From: Welwitschia mirabilis
Taxonomy: Eukaryota > Gnetophyta > Gnetopsida > Welwitschiales
DNA length: 36,740 nt
Assembly: GCA_051453625.1 (NCBI GenBank)
Contig: JBOZIK010000001.1
Span: 295,663,372-295,700,111, forward strand
Reading direction: 5' to 3'
Each line of letters begins with the position of its first letter. Position 1 is the first letter of the stretch. The notes below the pieces were generated by a model. It ran no database searches. It was given only the letters and a program-made list of their open reading frames with translations, and was not told where the DNA came from. Positions 1 through 9,319 of this stretch are shown one piece after another. Made by a program: the position numbers and the translations under genes.

Positions 1-1990
1 CCATAAAGAGCTTTGTTTATTTTGTAAATATAGTCAGGAAACTTGAGGTCAACAAATTTAGGTGGTTCAGCCACATACACGTCTTCATTTATATAACCAT
101 TTAAGAAAGCACTTTTGACATCTATCTAAAACAACCTAATCTTATGAAAACAAGCAAAAGCAAGTAACATGTGGATAGCCTCTAACCTGGCAACAGAAGT
201 AAAAGTCTCGTCGTAGTCTATTCCTTCCTGTTGGCTATATCCTTGAGCAACCAAAAGTGCCTTGTTTTGAACTATGTGATGATTCTCATCTCTTTTATTT
301 TTGAACACCCACTTTGTTCCAATGAGATGCTTGCCATCGGGGGGAGGAACTAAATCCCACACTTTGTTTCTTTCAAATCAGTTAAGTTCCTTATGCATAG
401 CCAACACCCATGCTTCATCATGTTCTGCTTCCTGAAACGTTTTGGATTCCATGTCAGATAAAAAACAAAGGGAGCTATGACTAACATGCTTAACGCTTCT
501 AGTTGTGGTTCCTACGATACAATCACTTATGATGTTGTCTTGAGAATGATCCCTTTTGGTTCTTAAAGGAAGTGAGGAGCATTTGTAAGAATTCTTGTCC
601 TCATTGGTCTTTCTTGAGGAAAGAGCTTGAACTTGATTATTGGTTTGAGAAGTGGAAGGAATACAATTATACAAATGTCCTGACTAGTCTTTTCTATTCG
701 TGGACTGACTAGATTAGTTTCCTTAATCCTTACATGGGTTGTTTCCTTAACTTCTTAAAACACGTTATTATAAACTCTATATGCCTTACTGGTTGCAGAA
801 TAACCAAGAAAGATGCCATTAACAAATTTAGAGTCAAATTTTCCTATTTGGCCATTGTCTTTAAGAATGGAACATTTACTTCCAAAGTCTTTGAAATAAC
901 TTACATTGGGCTTTTTACCATACCAAAGTTCATATTTAGTCTTTTTAAAGCCAGATCTTAGAAAAACTCCGTTGCTTAAATAACAAGTTGTGTTGACTGC
1001 TTCAGCCTGAAAGTGTTGAGGGAGAGCATACTCATTTAACATTGTTTGTGCCATCTCAATGAAGACTCTATTTGTATGTTCTGCTACAATATTTTGTTGG
1101 GGAGTTCTTGGAGCCGAAAATTGATGAAGAATTCCATTAGTATCTCATCACGAACTTCTCATTTTCAAACTCACCTCCATGATCAGACTGCATGCCTTTG
1201 ATGGTGTACCCTTTTTCATTCTCAATCCTCCCACACACCTTAACAAACATCTCAAATGTCTTATCCTTGCTAGAAAGCAACGAGACGCAACAAAAATGAG
1301 AAAAATCATCTATCATAAGAAAATATCTCTTACCTCCTATGCTTCTTGATTAGGTTGGCTCAATCAAGTCCATATGAATAAGATTAAGATGTTTGCTAGA
1401 AGTTGTATTCTTCTAGGTTTAAAACTTGATCTTGTAATCCTACATTTTAAGTAGGAATCACATACCTTAGCCTATTAGACATTGAGCTGTGAAATACCAT
1501 GAACAATCTCATTGGTAGAGATGGTCCTAAGATCTTTTAATTTCGTGTGGTCTAAGCCCCTATGCTATTGGTCCATCTTATCTACTTGGACCATAAAACA
1601 TGCTTTACCATTTTGATCCTTATCTCCAATTACATACAGGCACTTGGACCCATTACTTGTTAATACAACACTATTAGTGGTGGCAATTCTAATCACACAT
1701 GTATATTTATAAAAGGAAATTACATTACCTCTATTACAAATATGCGAAATAGTTAAAAGATTATGTTTAAGGCCATTTACTAGATAAAAACCATGAATTA
1801 CCGGATGATGTTCATTTGCAGTGATGGATCCTTTATTGACAACGTATCCTTTGCTGTTATCACCAAAAGTTACCTCTCCTCCATCATATTCTTAAAATGA
1901 TGCAAACAGGTTTTTGTCACCAGTCATGTGTGGAGAACAACCACTGTCAAGATACCATTTTGTGCTTTCTTGTACTTTAAATGCAGCATG
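1..1990 (-). pseudogene. Element E pol remnant: protease, integrase, N-terminal reverse transcriptase
   Basis: Aspartic protease: WYLDSGCSPHMTGD, with the DSG codons at 1940-1948, so the active-site triplet survives. A GAG-pre-integrase trace follows at about 1490-1560. The integrase core keeps all three acidic residues: HMDLIEPT (about 1345-1375), QSDHGGE (about 1180-1200) and PQQNIVAEHTNR (about 1075-1105). The integrase C-terminal part is open at 755-1054 (FLGYSATSKAYRV). A linker rich in Ser and Lys spans about 378-750. The RT start is open at 126-362 (GTKWVFKNKRDE, GYSQQEGIDYDETF). A TAG at 126-128 interrupts it just before DVKSAFLNGY, which continues to position 1. Several further stops and frame changes separate these blocks. 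This is a dead pol gene, and the YVDD box and RNase H are off-window. Confidence 0.88.
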
Positions 1991-3555
1991 ATCAAATAGG
2001 GATTTCAGAAAAACGTTTCTCACCCATTGCTTCTTGTTCCCTCTTGTCCTAGTCTTCAATGGCACATTTGGAGTTTTTCTTTGAACTTTGAAATTATACT
2101 TATAACCAAAATTTACAGACTTCCTATATAGACAAGAAAACCAAATATGATCGTACTCTTCACAATAGTAGCATTTAAGGCTCGTCCTTCCATCAAAATG
2201 ACATTTACCACAGGAGGCAAAAAGGTTGAGAGTAGGAGACATACCACAAGAGGGTCCAATTCCAGAGTTGTCATAGGGTCTGCTACCTATACCCAACGGT
2301 CTATTGAGATTCTCCTTTCCATTGGTAAGGAGTTTAACAATTCTCTTAACTTGATCTAATTCTTTGAAAGGAATCTTAATCTTGTTAGTAGCATCTGTCA
2401 AACTGATTTTTAGCTCAGCCCCTTGTTTTTTCAAAAGAAGATTTGTCTTCCCCAGTTCAATGCTCACATTATATAGTTTCTCATATACTTTGACTATGTC
2501 TTCATCCTTAAGTTCAGATTCATCTTCCACTTCTTCATTAGTAATAAAACCAAAATCTGTTGAGTTGCATACCTCTTCGGCTATTGAGATTAACGCAAAG
2601 TTAAGAGATTCCTTATCTTCGCTAGATTGGGACCAGATATAGTTGTCTACATCATCATCATCATCCCAGGTAGTTTTCGGAGCCTTCTTATCTTTGTGCT
2701 TATTTGGCTTTTCCTTCTTTTTGTTTGCTCATTCGGAGTCAATGTGACCATATTCCTTGCATTCATAACATTGAATAGAGCTAGAGGAATTTTTACCTTT
2801 GTCAATACCTTGTTTAGATGATTGCCTTGAAGGTCTTCCTCTCTTTTTCCTAAGGAATCTTTTGAAATTTTTGGCCAAGAGTGCCAAGTCATCGTCTTCT
2901 AAATCTGTACTAGATTAATTATCTACTTCGTCCTTGAAATAGGCTTTTAAAGCAATATTTTTCTTTTTGGGAGGATCCTCTTCTGTTTGAAAGCAAGCTC
3001 TATACGCCATGAGAGACCCTTTGAGCTCTTCTACACGCATTTTGTCAATATCTTTACTTTCCTCTGAGGTTGTGACTTTGGGCGTAAATTTCTTTAGGGG
3101 ACTTTTGAGAATCTTTCTGACAACTATGTTCTATGGGATCGATTCTTCCAATCTTGACATGCTCTTCACAATGTCATTTATTTTGGATGTATATTCTACT
3201 ATAGTTTCTAAATCTTCCATTTGAATATTTTCAAACTGAGTGGCCAACATTTGAAGTTTTGCGTTCTTAACCACATTGGTTTTTTTTCATAAGCAACCCT
3301 CAAGGTCTCTTAGATCTCTTGAGCTATTGCGCATTAAACTACTCTATTGTATTCCTTAGGAGAGAAGGCATATATTAAGGCATTTATAGCCTTATTCAAC
3401 TGAGCAACCTTTTTATCATTAGGATCCCACTTATTTCTAGGCTTTGCTACATATTTTCCATTAACTTCCTTGGTGGGAGGGGGGTAACAAAACTCTACTA
3501 TTTCCCAGATGTCACATTTCAGGGATTGCATGAAGATAGCCATCTTTGTTTCCAT
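1991..3555 (-). pseudogene. Element E gag remnant (UBN2 type, two zinc knuckles)
   Basis: Gag forms the particle shell and binds element RNA. The N-terminal UBN2-like part is open at 3334-3555, ending in a typical ALIYAFSPKEYNRVV stretch. The middle continues leftwards in broken frames to about 2890. A zinc knuckle, CYECKEYGHIDSE, lies at about 2729-2770, but the codon where the last Cys is expected is TGA (2729-2731), so metal binding and the frame are both lost. An acidic linker follows, with a run of Asp/Met codons from the (CAT) repeat near 2650-2670. A second knuckle-like motif, CYYCEEYDHIWFSC, lies at about 2120-2165 just before the protease, as in SIRE-type polyproteins. It shares an open frame (1892-2530) with the protease. 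Assignment is from motifs only. Confidence 0.82.
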
Positions 3556-3678
3556 TAAGTGTACTTAAGCCGAAAAATAAGGGGCCCTAGAGATAAGATT
3601 ACCCTTCTACATAGCTTGTGGATGTTATCTTTGAAAATATCCGCAAACATAATATAAACCCTAATCTAGAGCAACTAC

Positions 3679-3939
3679 CCTCTAATACTAGTTGTTATGA
3701 TCAGAAACACCTTAGAGGGAGGTGAATATGGTTTTCAGTTTTAACAATATATCTTAAAACAAATTAAGAAACTTAAGTACATTAAAACTACTAAACTAAG
3801 AACAGAAGTCAAAAGCACAAAGCAGAAAGAGTGCGCCACAACTTTTATAGTGGTTTGGCAATCCAGCCTACTACACTCTTACGGGACAATAACAACCTTC
3901 AACCTCCTAATTCCTTTAGCTCGAAGAAATTTTACAACA
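3679..3939 (-). repeat. Element E 5' LTR (3693-3939) with primer-binding site remnant (3679-3690)
   Basis: In plus orientation the LTR opens with TGTTATGATC at 3693. I place its other end at TACAACA (3939), which gives a sense-strand start of TGTTGTA, like element C's LTR. The primer site, read on the minus strand, is TAGTATTAGAGG, matching 9 of 12 bases of the site complementary to plant initiator-Met tRNA. The mismatches look like C/T and G/A transitions. The segment TTTTATAGTGGTTTGGC is typical of antisense SIRE-type LTRs. The outer border is uncertain; an alternative is 4071 (see F). Confidence 0.65.
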
Positions 3940-4071
3940 AAGAAAGATAATAGAGCTCTTCATTACTTTCCCATGGATCTTCCCCTTATTGGGGTTTTTC
4001 ATGTAAATGTTGTGTCTCCGTCTTCTCTTGCTGCATTGTTTAATCACTTTGCATTTGTGTATTTCGTAACA
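3940..4071 (+). repeat. F: 3' part of a plus-oriented LTR of the A/B family
   Basis: This stretch resembles, in plus orientation, the distal part of element A's LTR and the reverse complement of element B's LTR. It has a GAGCTC-like block, then ATTGGGG, then CATGTAAATGTTGTGTC, then a CTTGCTGC/TTGTT block, ending in GTAACA. LTR ends of A (TTTAACA) and B (CATAACA) match this terminus. It directly abuts the interrupted RT of D at 4072. Its 5' part is missing here and would lie beyond element E, off the left edge, if E inserted into it. The alternative is that this belongs to E's own LTR. Confidence 0.55.
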
Positions 4072-4580
4072 CTATTGCCAAACCAACGTGTTTAGAGGTA
4101 TGCTTAACAACAGGGAAAATTTTTTTTTCAGTAAAATCTATACCTTCTTTCTAGCTGAAACCTTTGACTACCATACCAGCTTTATAACTTTTCTCTCCAC
4201 TTACCCCTTCCTTCCGCTGGTATACCCATTTGTTTTGGGGCATCTTCTTTTCAAGTGGCAAGGAAATCAATTCCTATGTTTGATTTTGAAATAGAGATTT
4301 CATCTCACCATTCATGGCTTGTTTCCATTTCTCTACTTCATGATAGCTAATAGCTTCTTGAAAAGACTTAGTTTCTTCTGCATCTATATACAGAATATAA
4401 TGCAGTGATGGAAAAAATTTTGAAGGGGAGTTTTATGGGTCCAGTGGAATGTCTTACCCAATGTCTTGAAGTCCACTCTTCATTGGCTTCTTCCTCCTCT
4501 TCTTTTTCTATCTACTTATGTTCAGCCTCTGATTCTGATTCATAAGACTCATTATGCAAGTGTTGAAGCTATTGATTGTG
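4072..4580 (-). pseudogene. Element D: reverse-transcriptase N-terminal fragment (A-like copia)
   Basis: On the minus strand, an acidic pre-RT linker (about 4460-4560) leads into a WVRHSTGP block, LHYILYIDAEETKSFQEA, EKWKQAMNGEM, then QNKWVYQRKEG, VVKGFS, a TAG stop (4151-4153) and KEGIDFTE. The frame breaks off abruptly at 4071/4072 in LAIV, where F begins. The same blocks in the same order occur in element A at about 9400-9830, so D is a relative of A. Integrase and protease of this copy are absent: within about 40 bases to the right the sequence becomes the gag end of a different element (C). It is a dead fragment with only the first part of the RT fingers domain. Confidence 0.78.
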
Positions 4581-4589
4581 TTCTTCAAC

Positions 4590-5901
4590 CATTTGGACCT
4601 AATTGTAGCTTTCTTTTCTTGAGTAGTAGTTGTTGGCACCAATCGATGAGCATGAAGAACAAAGTATATTGCTTTATCACTTGGGCCATTAACTTTGAAA
4701 TTGCTATAACTATTGCAAAAATGACAAGTACTTCATTTAGGATCGGTTGATAGGTTCTTTGATTCAACCAATCTTGTGCTATTGTTGCTACAAGACATGA
4801 ATGAAGCATCATAATTGGATGAGTTAGAACTTCCAATACCTGATATATCACATTTCATTTTGCCTTTGCCCATGAGCATTTCTAAACACTTGCTCCCATT
4901 ATCGAATCATTCTGTAGTGCTTTTGGCATTTGAAAGTTCATAAGATAACCTTTTTAGCTCTTTGTTAGCTAGAGGAAATCTAGCCTGCAGCATGGAATTT
5001 TCTAATTTAAGTAATGAATTCTTTTTAACTAAATTTAGGTTATTATCCAATAAACTATTATAATCAGATTTCAGATTATCTAAGTTATCCAAGTTGTCAT
5101 TACATACCTCAAAAGCTGTTTGATCCTTCTCTATCTCCTCATCGATAATTGTCATGAGACCAAGTACTTCACATACACCCTATAAGTCTCTATGATATGC
5201 GTTTGGTGTTGCTTCAAGTTCATCATCATCTTTAAGTTGCTTTTAGAGCCTTCTTACCTTTTCACTTGGCTTTCTCTTCTCTTTGGGTGTTCGCACATTG
5301 ATCAACTATGTGCTTGACTCCCTTGCAATTAAAGTAGTGGATTAGATTCTTCTCTTTCTAATTTTCATTCGCCTTTTTAGAGTCTTTAGGTCTTTGATTG
5401 TTGTGGTGTTTCTTTTTCCTATTTTTCATGAGTCTCTTGAATGTTTTAGTTGGAAGCATCTGATTCACAACATCACCTTAATTTTCTTCATCATCCCTAA
5501 GAAATGAATTGAGAGAGATTGTTTTTTAAAGGTTCTTCTTTAACATGTAATGTTGCTTCGTACACAAGAAGTGAACCTTTCAATTCTTCAAGCTTGATTT
5601 TATCAAGATCCTTACTTTCCTCAACTGTTACTTTAGGTTGAAATCGTTTTGGTAGGCTACGTAGTGACTTTCAAACTACCTTATTATTTAGTATTATTTT
5701 ACCCGAAGCCCACCAAACATTGACAATGTCATTTATCTTAATTATGTAATCAAACATACTTTGTTCCTCATCCATCCTAACATTCTTAAATCTAGATACT
5801 AACATTTGAAGCTTGGAATATTTAACTATAGTTGTCCCCTTATATGTAACTTCAAGAGTATCCCACATTCCTTTAGCTTTTTGATACTTGACTGCCCTAT
5901 T
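4590..5901 (-). pseudogene. Element C gag, C-terminal and central part
   Basis: The UBN2-like centre is open at 5671-5901 (AKGMWDTLEVTYKG, then FKNVRMDEEQSMFDYI). The open frame runs on to 5949, but beyond 5901 it reads into B's LTR by chance. Leftwards, a knuckle region at about 5285-5335 reads YFNCKGVKHIVDQC: the first Cys is Tyr, and Lys stands where the family has Gly before His. A coiled-coil stretch at 4907-5155 (82 codons, rich in Leu, Asn, Lys and Glu, with heptad-like spacing) matches the long coil between gag and protease in SIRE-type proteins. The end, near 4600, carries KAIYFV and RLVPTTTT. No protease DSG motif follows. The frame is interrupted between these blocks. Confidence 0.77.
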
Positions 5902-6196
5902 TATTACGGATTCAAAACAAGCATAGAAGAAATTTGAATAGCAAAGCATAAGAACAAAATGATTTGTGTGGAAATCAAAAGCAGGAAAAAACCATAGGAA
6001 GGTAATGTGGAGCTCTTGGTATCTTCAACCCTTTAGGCAACCTTAAATATGTTTAGGGTTTTGAGCCAACACATTTTAGAAGCTTCCCCCTTTTCCCCTT
6101 TACCTTTTTTTTCATTTTTTAACATTATAAAGGGGGTTAGAGTTAAAACATAATGTTACAACATTAAAAATACAAATTTGGCTTCATGTGTCAACA
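5902..6196 (-). repeat. Element B 3' LTR
   Basis: It aligns with the 5' LTR at 15282-15603 throughout. The plus-strand start TATTACGGATTC corresponds to TGTTATGAATTT of the partner, so its terminal TG has become TA. The far end, GTGTCAACA, corresponds to ATGTCAACA. The shared AAATTTGGCTTCA block, just inside the right end, is the family signature also seen in element A. The last 11 bases to the right of the LTR (6197-6207) are the purine tract that primes plus-strand synthesis, read on the minus strand. Confidence 0.88.
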
Positions 6197-6539
6197 GTTT
6201 CCCACTTGAAGACAAATTTGTCATGTCTTCAAGAAGAGCTCCTTATGCAACTCCAAGAAATGCACCACCTTCCAATTGTAATATATCACATCTTCAAGCA
6301 TATGTGATGACAACTCCACTAGTGCTTCGTTCCTACTTCTGCTTTGGTTAAGAAATCAGCAAAATTTGCTTGTGTGTGCTTATTATCAACATCCAACTTC
6401 TTACCTCCCACTGCTCCTTTGATGAAATGTGTCTCCTGTTAATGTATTTCATTCTACCATGGTTAACAACATTCTTTGCCAAATTGGTGGTAGTCTGATT
6501 GTCACAATAAATCACATAATGTGATTGTTTTAATCTAAC
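6197..6539 (-). pseudogene. Element B RNase H, distal half
   Basis: The open frame shows YVIYCDNQTTTNLAKN and then HGRMKYINRRH, the usual copia RNase H end (CDN motif followed by the R-x-K-H-I block, here RMKYINRRH). A short tail with KQILLIS follows, then the polypurine tract. The first part of the domain is on the other side of element A, at 11477 and beyond. The coding sequence continues across A's insertion point between 6539 and 11477, which fixes the insertion site. Some codons just before 6557 are from A's LTR and are not RNase H. Confidence 0.85.
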
Positions 6540-6892
6540 TGTTGAAAATGAAGCCAAATTTATTTAATGTTATATTTTAACACTAACCCCTTTTTTATAA
6601 TGTTGTAAAAGGGAGATTAAAACATGAACTCCCTTGGGGTATTTTATTTAAATTAAGATGTAACAAGGGAAAAGGGGTGTGAGTTAGTTGAAACCCTAGC
6701 CCTAACTTTATTTAAGAGGGTTAAGTATGTAATATTTTGGGGATTTTGATTTGCTCCATGAAGATGAATAAGAGTTCTACACTACTTCCTGTGGTTTTCT
6801 CTGGCATTGGGGTTTTGACATAAATGTTTGTCTTGCTGTTTCTGTTTCTGTTTTTCTTTTTTCTTTTTTGTTTTTTGTGTTTTTCTTTAACA
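6540..6892 (+). repeat. Element A 5' LTR
   Basis: It starts TGTTGAAAATGAAGCC and ends TTTAACA. It aligns with the 3' LTR at 11151-11476 over its full length but is longer (353 versus 326 bp), partly through a T-rich insertion near 6838-6888 made of TTTCTG- and TTTTTC-type repeats. TTATTTAAG, near 6712, is conserved in both copies and could be the TATA-like element of the LTR promoter (inference). Confidence 0.9.
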
Positions 6893-6894
6893 GC

Positions 6895-6906
6895 TAGGAT
6901 TAGAGC
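6895..6906 (+). other. Element A primer-binding site (initiator-Met tRNA type)
   Basis: TAGGATTAGAGC lies two bases after the LTR end and matches 9 of 12 bases of the site complementary to the 3' end of plant initiator-Met tRNA. Elements B, C and E have sites of the same type. Confidence 0.7.
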
Positions 6907-6984
6907 AAAAGTCAGTGGGTAGTTGCAAACAGATCTAGTATCCACTTTCATACAGCCACAATGTTTGATGTTAAAGAGACTTCG

Positions 6985-7860
6985 TAGGGTTCTTTTGTAA
7001 GCTCAGAATCACTCATAATGGACTAATAGTAGACGACAAGTCGCTTAATGTGTCCAGAGAATTGGGGCGTATAGAAGATTTTCTAGAAGACGTCCTACAT
7101 CAAAAGGAATGTAAGATCATTGTGAAAATGAAGGATCAAGCAAAGACAGATTTAAAGATGGATGATGCAAGGTGGCAATCCTTTATGCCAAATGACAAAT
7201 GGAAAGAATTGAACTCTATTGCTTCGTCCTTCATCTACCCTTATCTTAGCAATAGCATTTTGAAGGTCCATTCCAAGGGTTTGACAACATCACAACTTTG
7301 GCAAAAATTGAAGGGCTAGTATGATCAACAGTCTGTGATACGTCCGTATGTGGTTCTTCACTAGGCTTTTACAATAAAGATGAAGGAAGGAGGAGACTTC
7401 CTAAGCCATCTAGATGAAATGCAGAACATCTTTTCACATATTGAAGATCTTGGAATCACATTTACATAGAAAATGCACATTACTGTAATCCTAATTCCAT
7501 TACTGTAGTGCTAGTCAAATGTGGTAACTGCAATCCTTATATTTGTTAGTAAGAACATTTTGATGCTTGAAGAATAGATTGCAATGTTGTTAGATATCGA
7601 AAAACTAAACGATTTTGGTTCCTCTAGAATTGGAGAAGCTTCTGGAGAAACCCTAGTTATGGAGAGAGGACATTCTCGGTGTAGTGGTAGTTCTGGTAGA
7701 AGCAAAAGTCGTGGAAAGTCACGAAGGTAAAACATTTTCTCCTATTATTGTAAAAGTAAATGGGCACATGTAGAAGGATTGTTGGCTGTTGCGTGACAAG
7801 GAGGAGGGAAGCAAAAATGTGAGTGAGAGAGAGAGGGAGAGAGAGGGGGGGGGGGGGGGG
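6985..7860 (+). pseudogene. Element A gag remnant
   Basis: The clearest open piece is 7050-7319 (RIEDFLEDVLHQKE, then DKWKELNSIASSFIYPYLS, then TTSQLWQKLKG). It continues through a TAG at 7318-7320 into FTIKMKEGGDFLSHLDEMQN and HIEDLGITF, the usual Tork-type gag core. The zinc knuckle at about 7742-7800 is broken. The first Cys codon is TCC (Ser), followed by YYCKSK, and the remaining half (GHM, stop, KDCWLLRDKE) is only readable in another frame, which indicates a 1-bp shift near 7760. A GA-rich and poly-G tract follows directly. Gag would bind element RNA. This copy cannot. Confidence 0.82.
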
Positions 7861-7881
7861 TGTGGAAAGAGAGAGAGAGAA
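7818..7881 (+). repeat. GA microsatellite with a 16-G run inside element A
   Basis: GAGAGA-type repeats surround an uninterrupted run of 16 G at 7845-7860. The tract lies between the gag zinc knuckle and the protease and is not present at that place in the related copies. It probably expanded after A died, and its exact length is prone to sequencing error. Confidence 0.9.
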
Positions 7882-7929
7882 CTTCGAATTCAGATCAGCA
7901 AGCACGCAGGGAGGCTAATGTTGCTCTAT

Positions 7930-9250
7930 TAGCATGTGATGGAGAAGCAAATATGTCACAATACTTTGCTTCTGACATGTGAATTCTTGATTCTAGTTCC
8001 TCTTTTCATGTCTGTCCCAATTAGAGAATGTTTTTTCCCTTATGAACCTGTTTCAAATAATTTCTTTTATTATCATTATTATTATTATTATTATTATTGT
8101 TTGGGAGCTGGCAAAAGATATGAGATCGAACATGCAGGTTTTGTTATTTTGAGGAAGGAAAATAGATAGATTCTTACTCTTAGGGACATAAGGCGTTTAC
8201 CTTCTATAGCGAAGAATATGATTTTAGCAAGGCAGCTAGGTGCTGCTGGGTGTGTTGTTAGCTTTCAGAATGGTACTTGAAAATTACGAAAGGTGCAATG
8301 GTGGTCTCTCGTGGCGTCAAGAAGGGAACCATGTATGTTTTAGAAAGTATTGTTATTGCTGCGGAAAACATATGCATAGTTGATGAAGATGGAGCTTCTA
8401 TGTGGCACAAGCATTTTGCACACATGAGCAATGAAGTGTTACAAATACTCATTTTTCCAAAGTTCTTATTTCCAACCTATTTGTTTTTCTTGAAGTCTAT
8501 TCAAACTGTGCTGTTGCTAAAGCTAGATGAATAAATTTTAGAAGAAATTGTATCATTTGAAACATAAAAAAATTAGAACTCATATATTCTGATTTAGTTT
8601 CCTTGCTTTTAGCTTATCTAGATGGCACTCATTATTTTGTTATGTTTATAGATAATTATTCAAAGAAAGTTTGGTTATACCCTTTGAAATCGAAAGCTGA
8701 TACTTCTAATGTAAAGTTTTCAGAAAGTTAATTAGGTTACAAAATAAAGGAGCTATTAATAGATAATAGGAGAGAATATATTTCTCATGAGTTTGAAACG
8801 TTTTGCAAACTAATAGGCATTTTTCATCACAAGATGATACCTAGAACTCCTCAGCAGAATGGAGTTGTGGAGAGGCAAAATAGAATGACGATTGAAAGGG
8901 TACAAGCGATATTAGCATAGTCAAGGATGCCAAAACAATTCTGGGCTAAAGTTGCAACAACTACTTTGTATATGCTAAATAGATCTCCACATGGGTGCTT
9001 GAATGGTGAAATCGCAAAGGTTCATTGGAGTGGAGTTTTGTTTCTTACTCCCATCTTAAAACTATTGGTTGTAAGGCATATTTCACTTGCAAGATGCTTC
9101 TAAACTGGTAGCACGTACAAAGAAATGTGTGTTTCTGGGCTATGGTGGAGATGATTGTGGTTATAGGCTATGGGATCCTATGGAATAGAAAATTGTTAGA
9201 TCACAGGATGTGGCTTTCCATGAGGACATTACATTTTATAAGTCATAGGG
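7930..9250 (+). pseudogene. Element A protease and integrase remnant
   Basis: Protease: after a TGA at 7980-7982 (a Trp position in relatives) comes ILDSSSSFHVCPN. The active-site triplet is DSS, not DSG. An (ATT) repeat interrupts the domain at about 8066-8098. GAG-pre-integrase: MWHKHFAHMSNEVLQIL at about 8399-8449. The integrase core keeps its acidic triad: YSDLVS (Asp at 8591-8593), LLIDNRREY (Asp at 8762-8764) and NGVVERQNR (Glu at 8870-8872). A TAG at 8918-8920 follows in ILA-stop-SRMPKQFW. The C-terminal part reads CVFLGYGGDDCGYRLWDP and RSQDVAFHED near 9125-9230 in a frame offset from the chance open frame there. It would process and integrate the element, but is now inactive. Confidence 0.85.
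8066..8098 (+). repeat. (ATT)n microsatellite inside element A protease
   Basis: About nine ATT units, read as Tyr codons in the chance open frame, lie shortly after the protease active-site region. This is a simple expansion in dead coding DNA. Confidence 0.9.
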
Positions 9251-9319
9251 TCAGGTCCAAAACGATGAAGATACAATTTCTACCTGCTTGCATAAAGTGC
9301 CTAAATGTTAAAATCTAGA

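Larger units (their letters stand above)
1..3939 (-). mobile_element. Element E: SIRE-like Ty1/copia retrotransposon, truncated by the window edge
   Basis: Read on the minus strand, the order is LTR (right), a degenerate initiator-Met primer site, gag, protease, integrase, and the start of reverse transcriptase at position 1. Protease-integrase-RT order defines Ty1/copia. The UBN2-type gag and the LTR edge (plus strand TGTTATGATCAGAAACACC, next to a degraded primer site) fit the SIRE/Maximus group. The rest of RT, RNase H and the 3' LTR lie to the left, outside the window. Coding parts are scattered over several frames with stops, so it is dead as an autonomous element. It appears to be the youngest insertion in the left-hand stack because nothing interrupts it here. 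Confidence 0.88.

Noticed and set aside
734-961. Plus-strand open frames within elements E, C and B (for example 734-961, 2364-2642, 13045-13329 and 15094-15387)
   Set aside because: They are antisense shadows of the minus-strand gag and pol remnants.
4072-5901. Treating D and C as one element
   Set aside because: The RT is of the A/B (Tork-like) kind while the gag is of the SIRE kind, and protease and integrase are missing between them.
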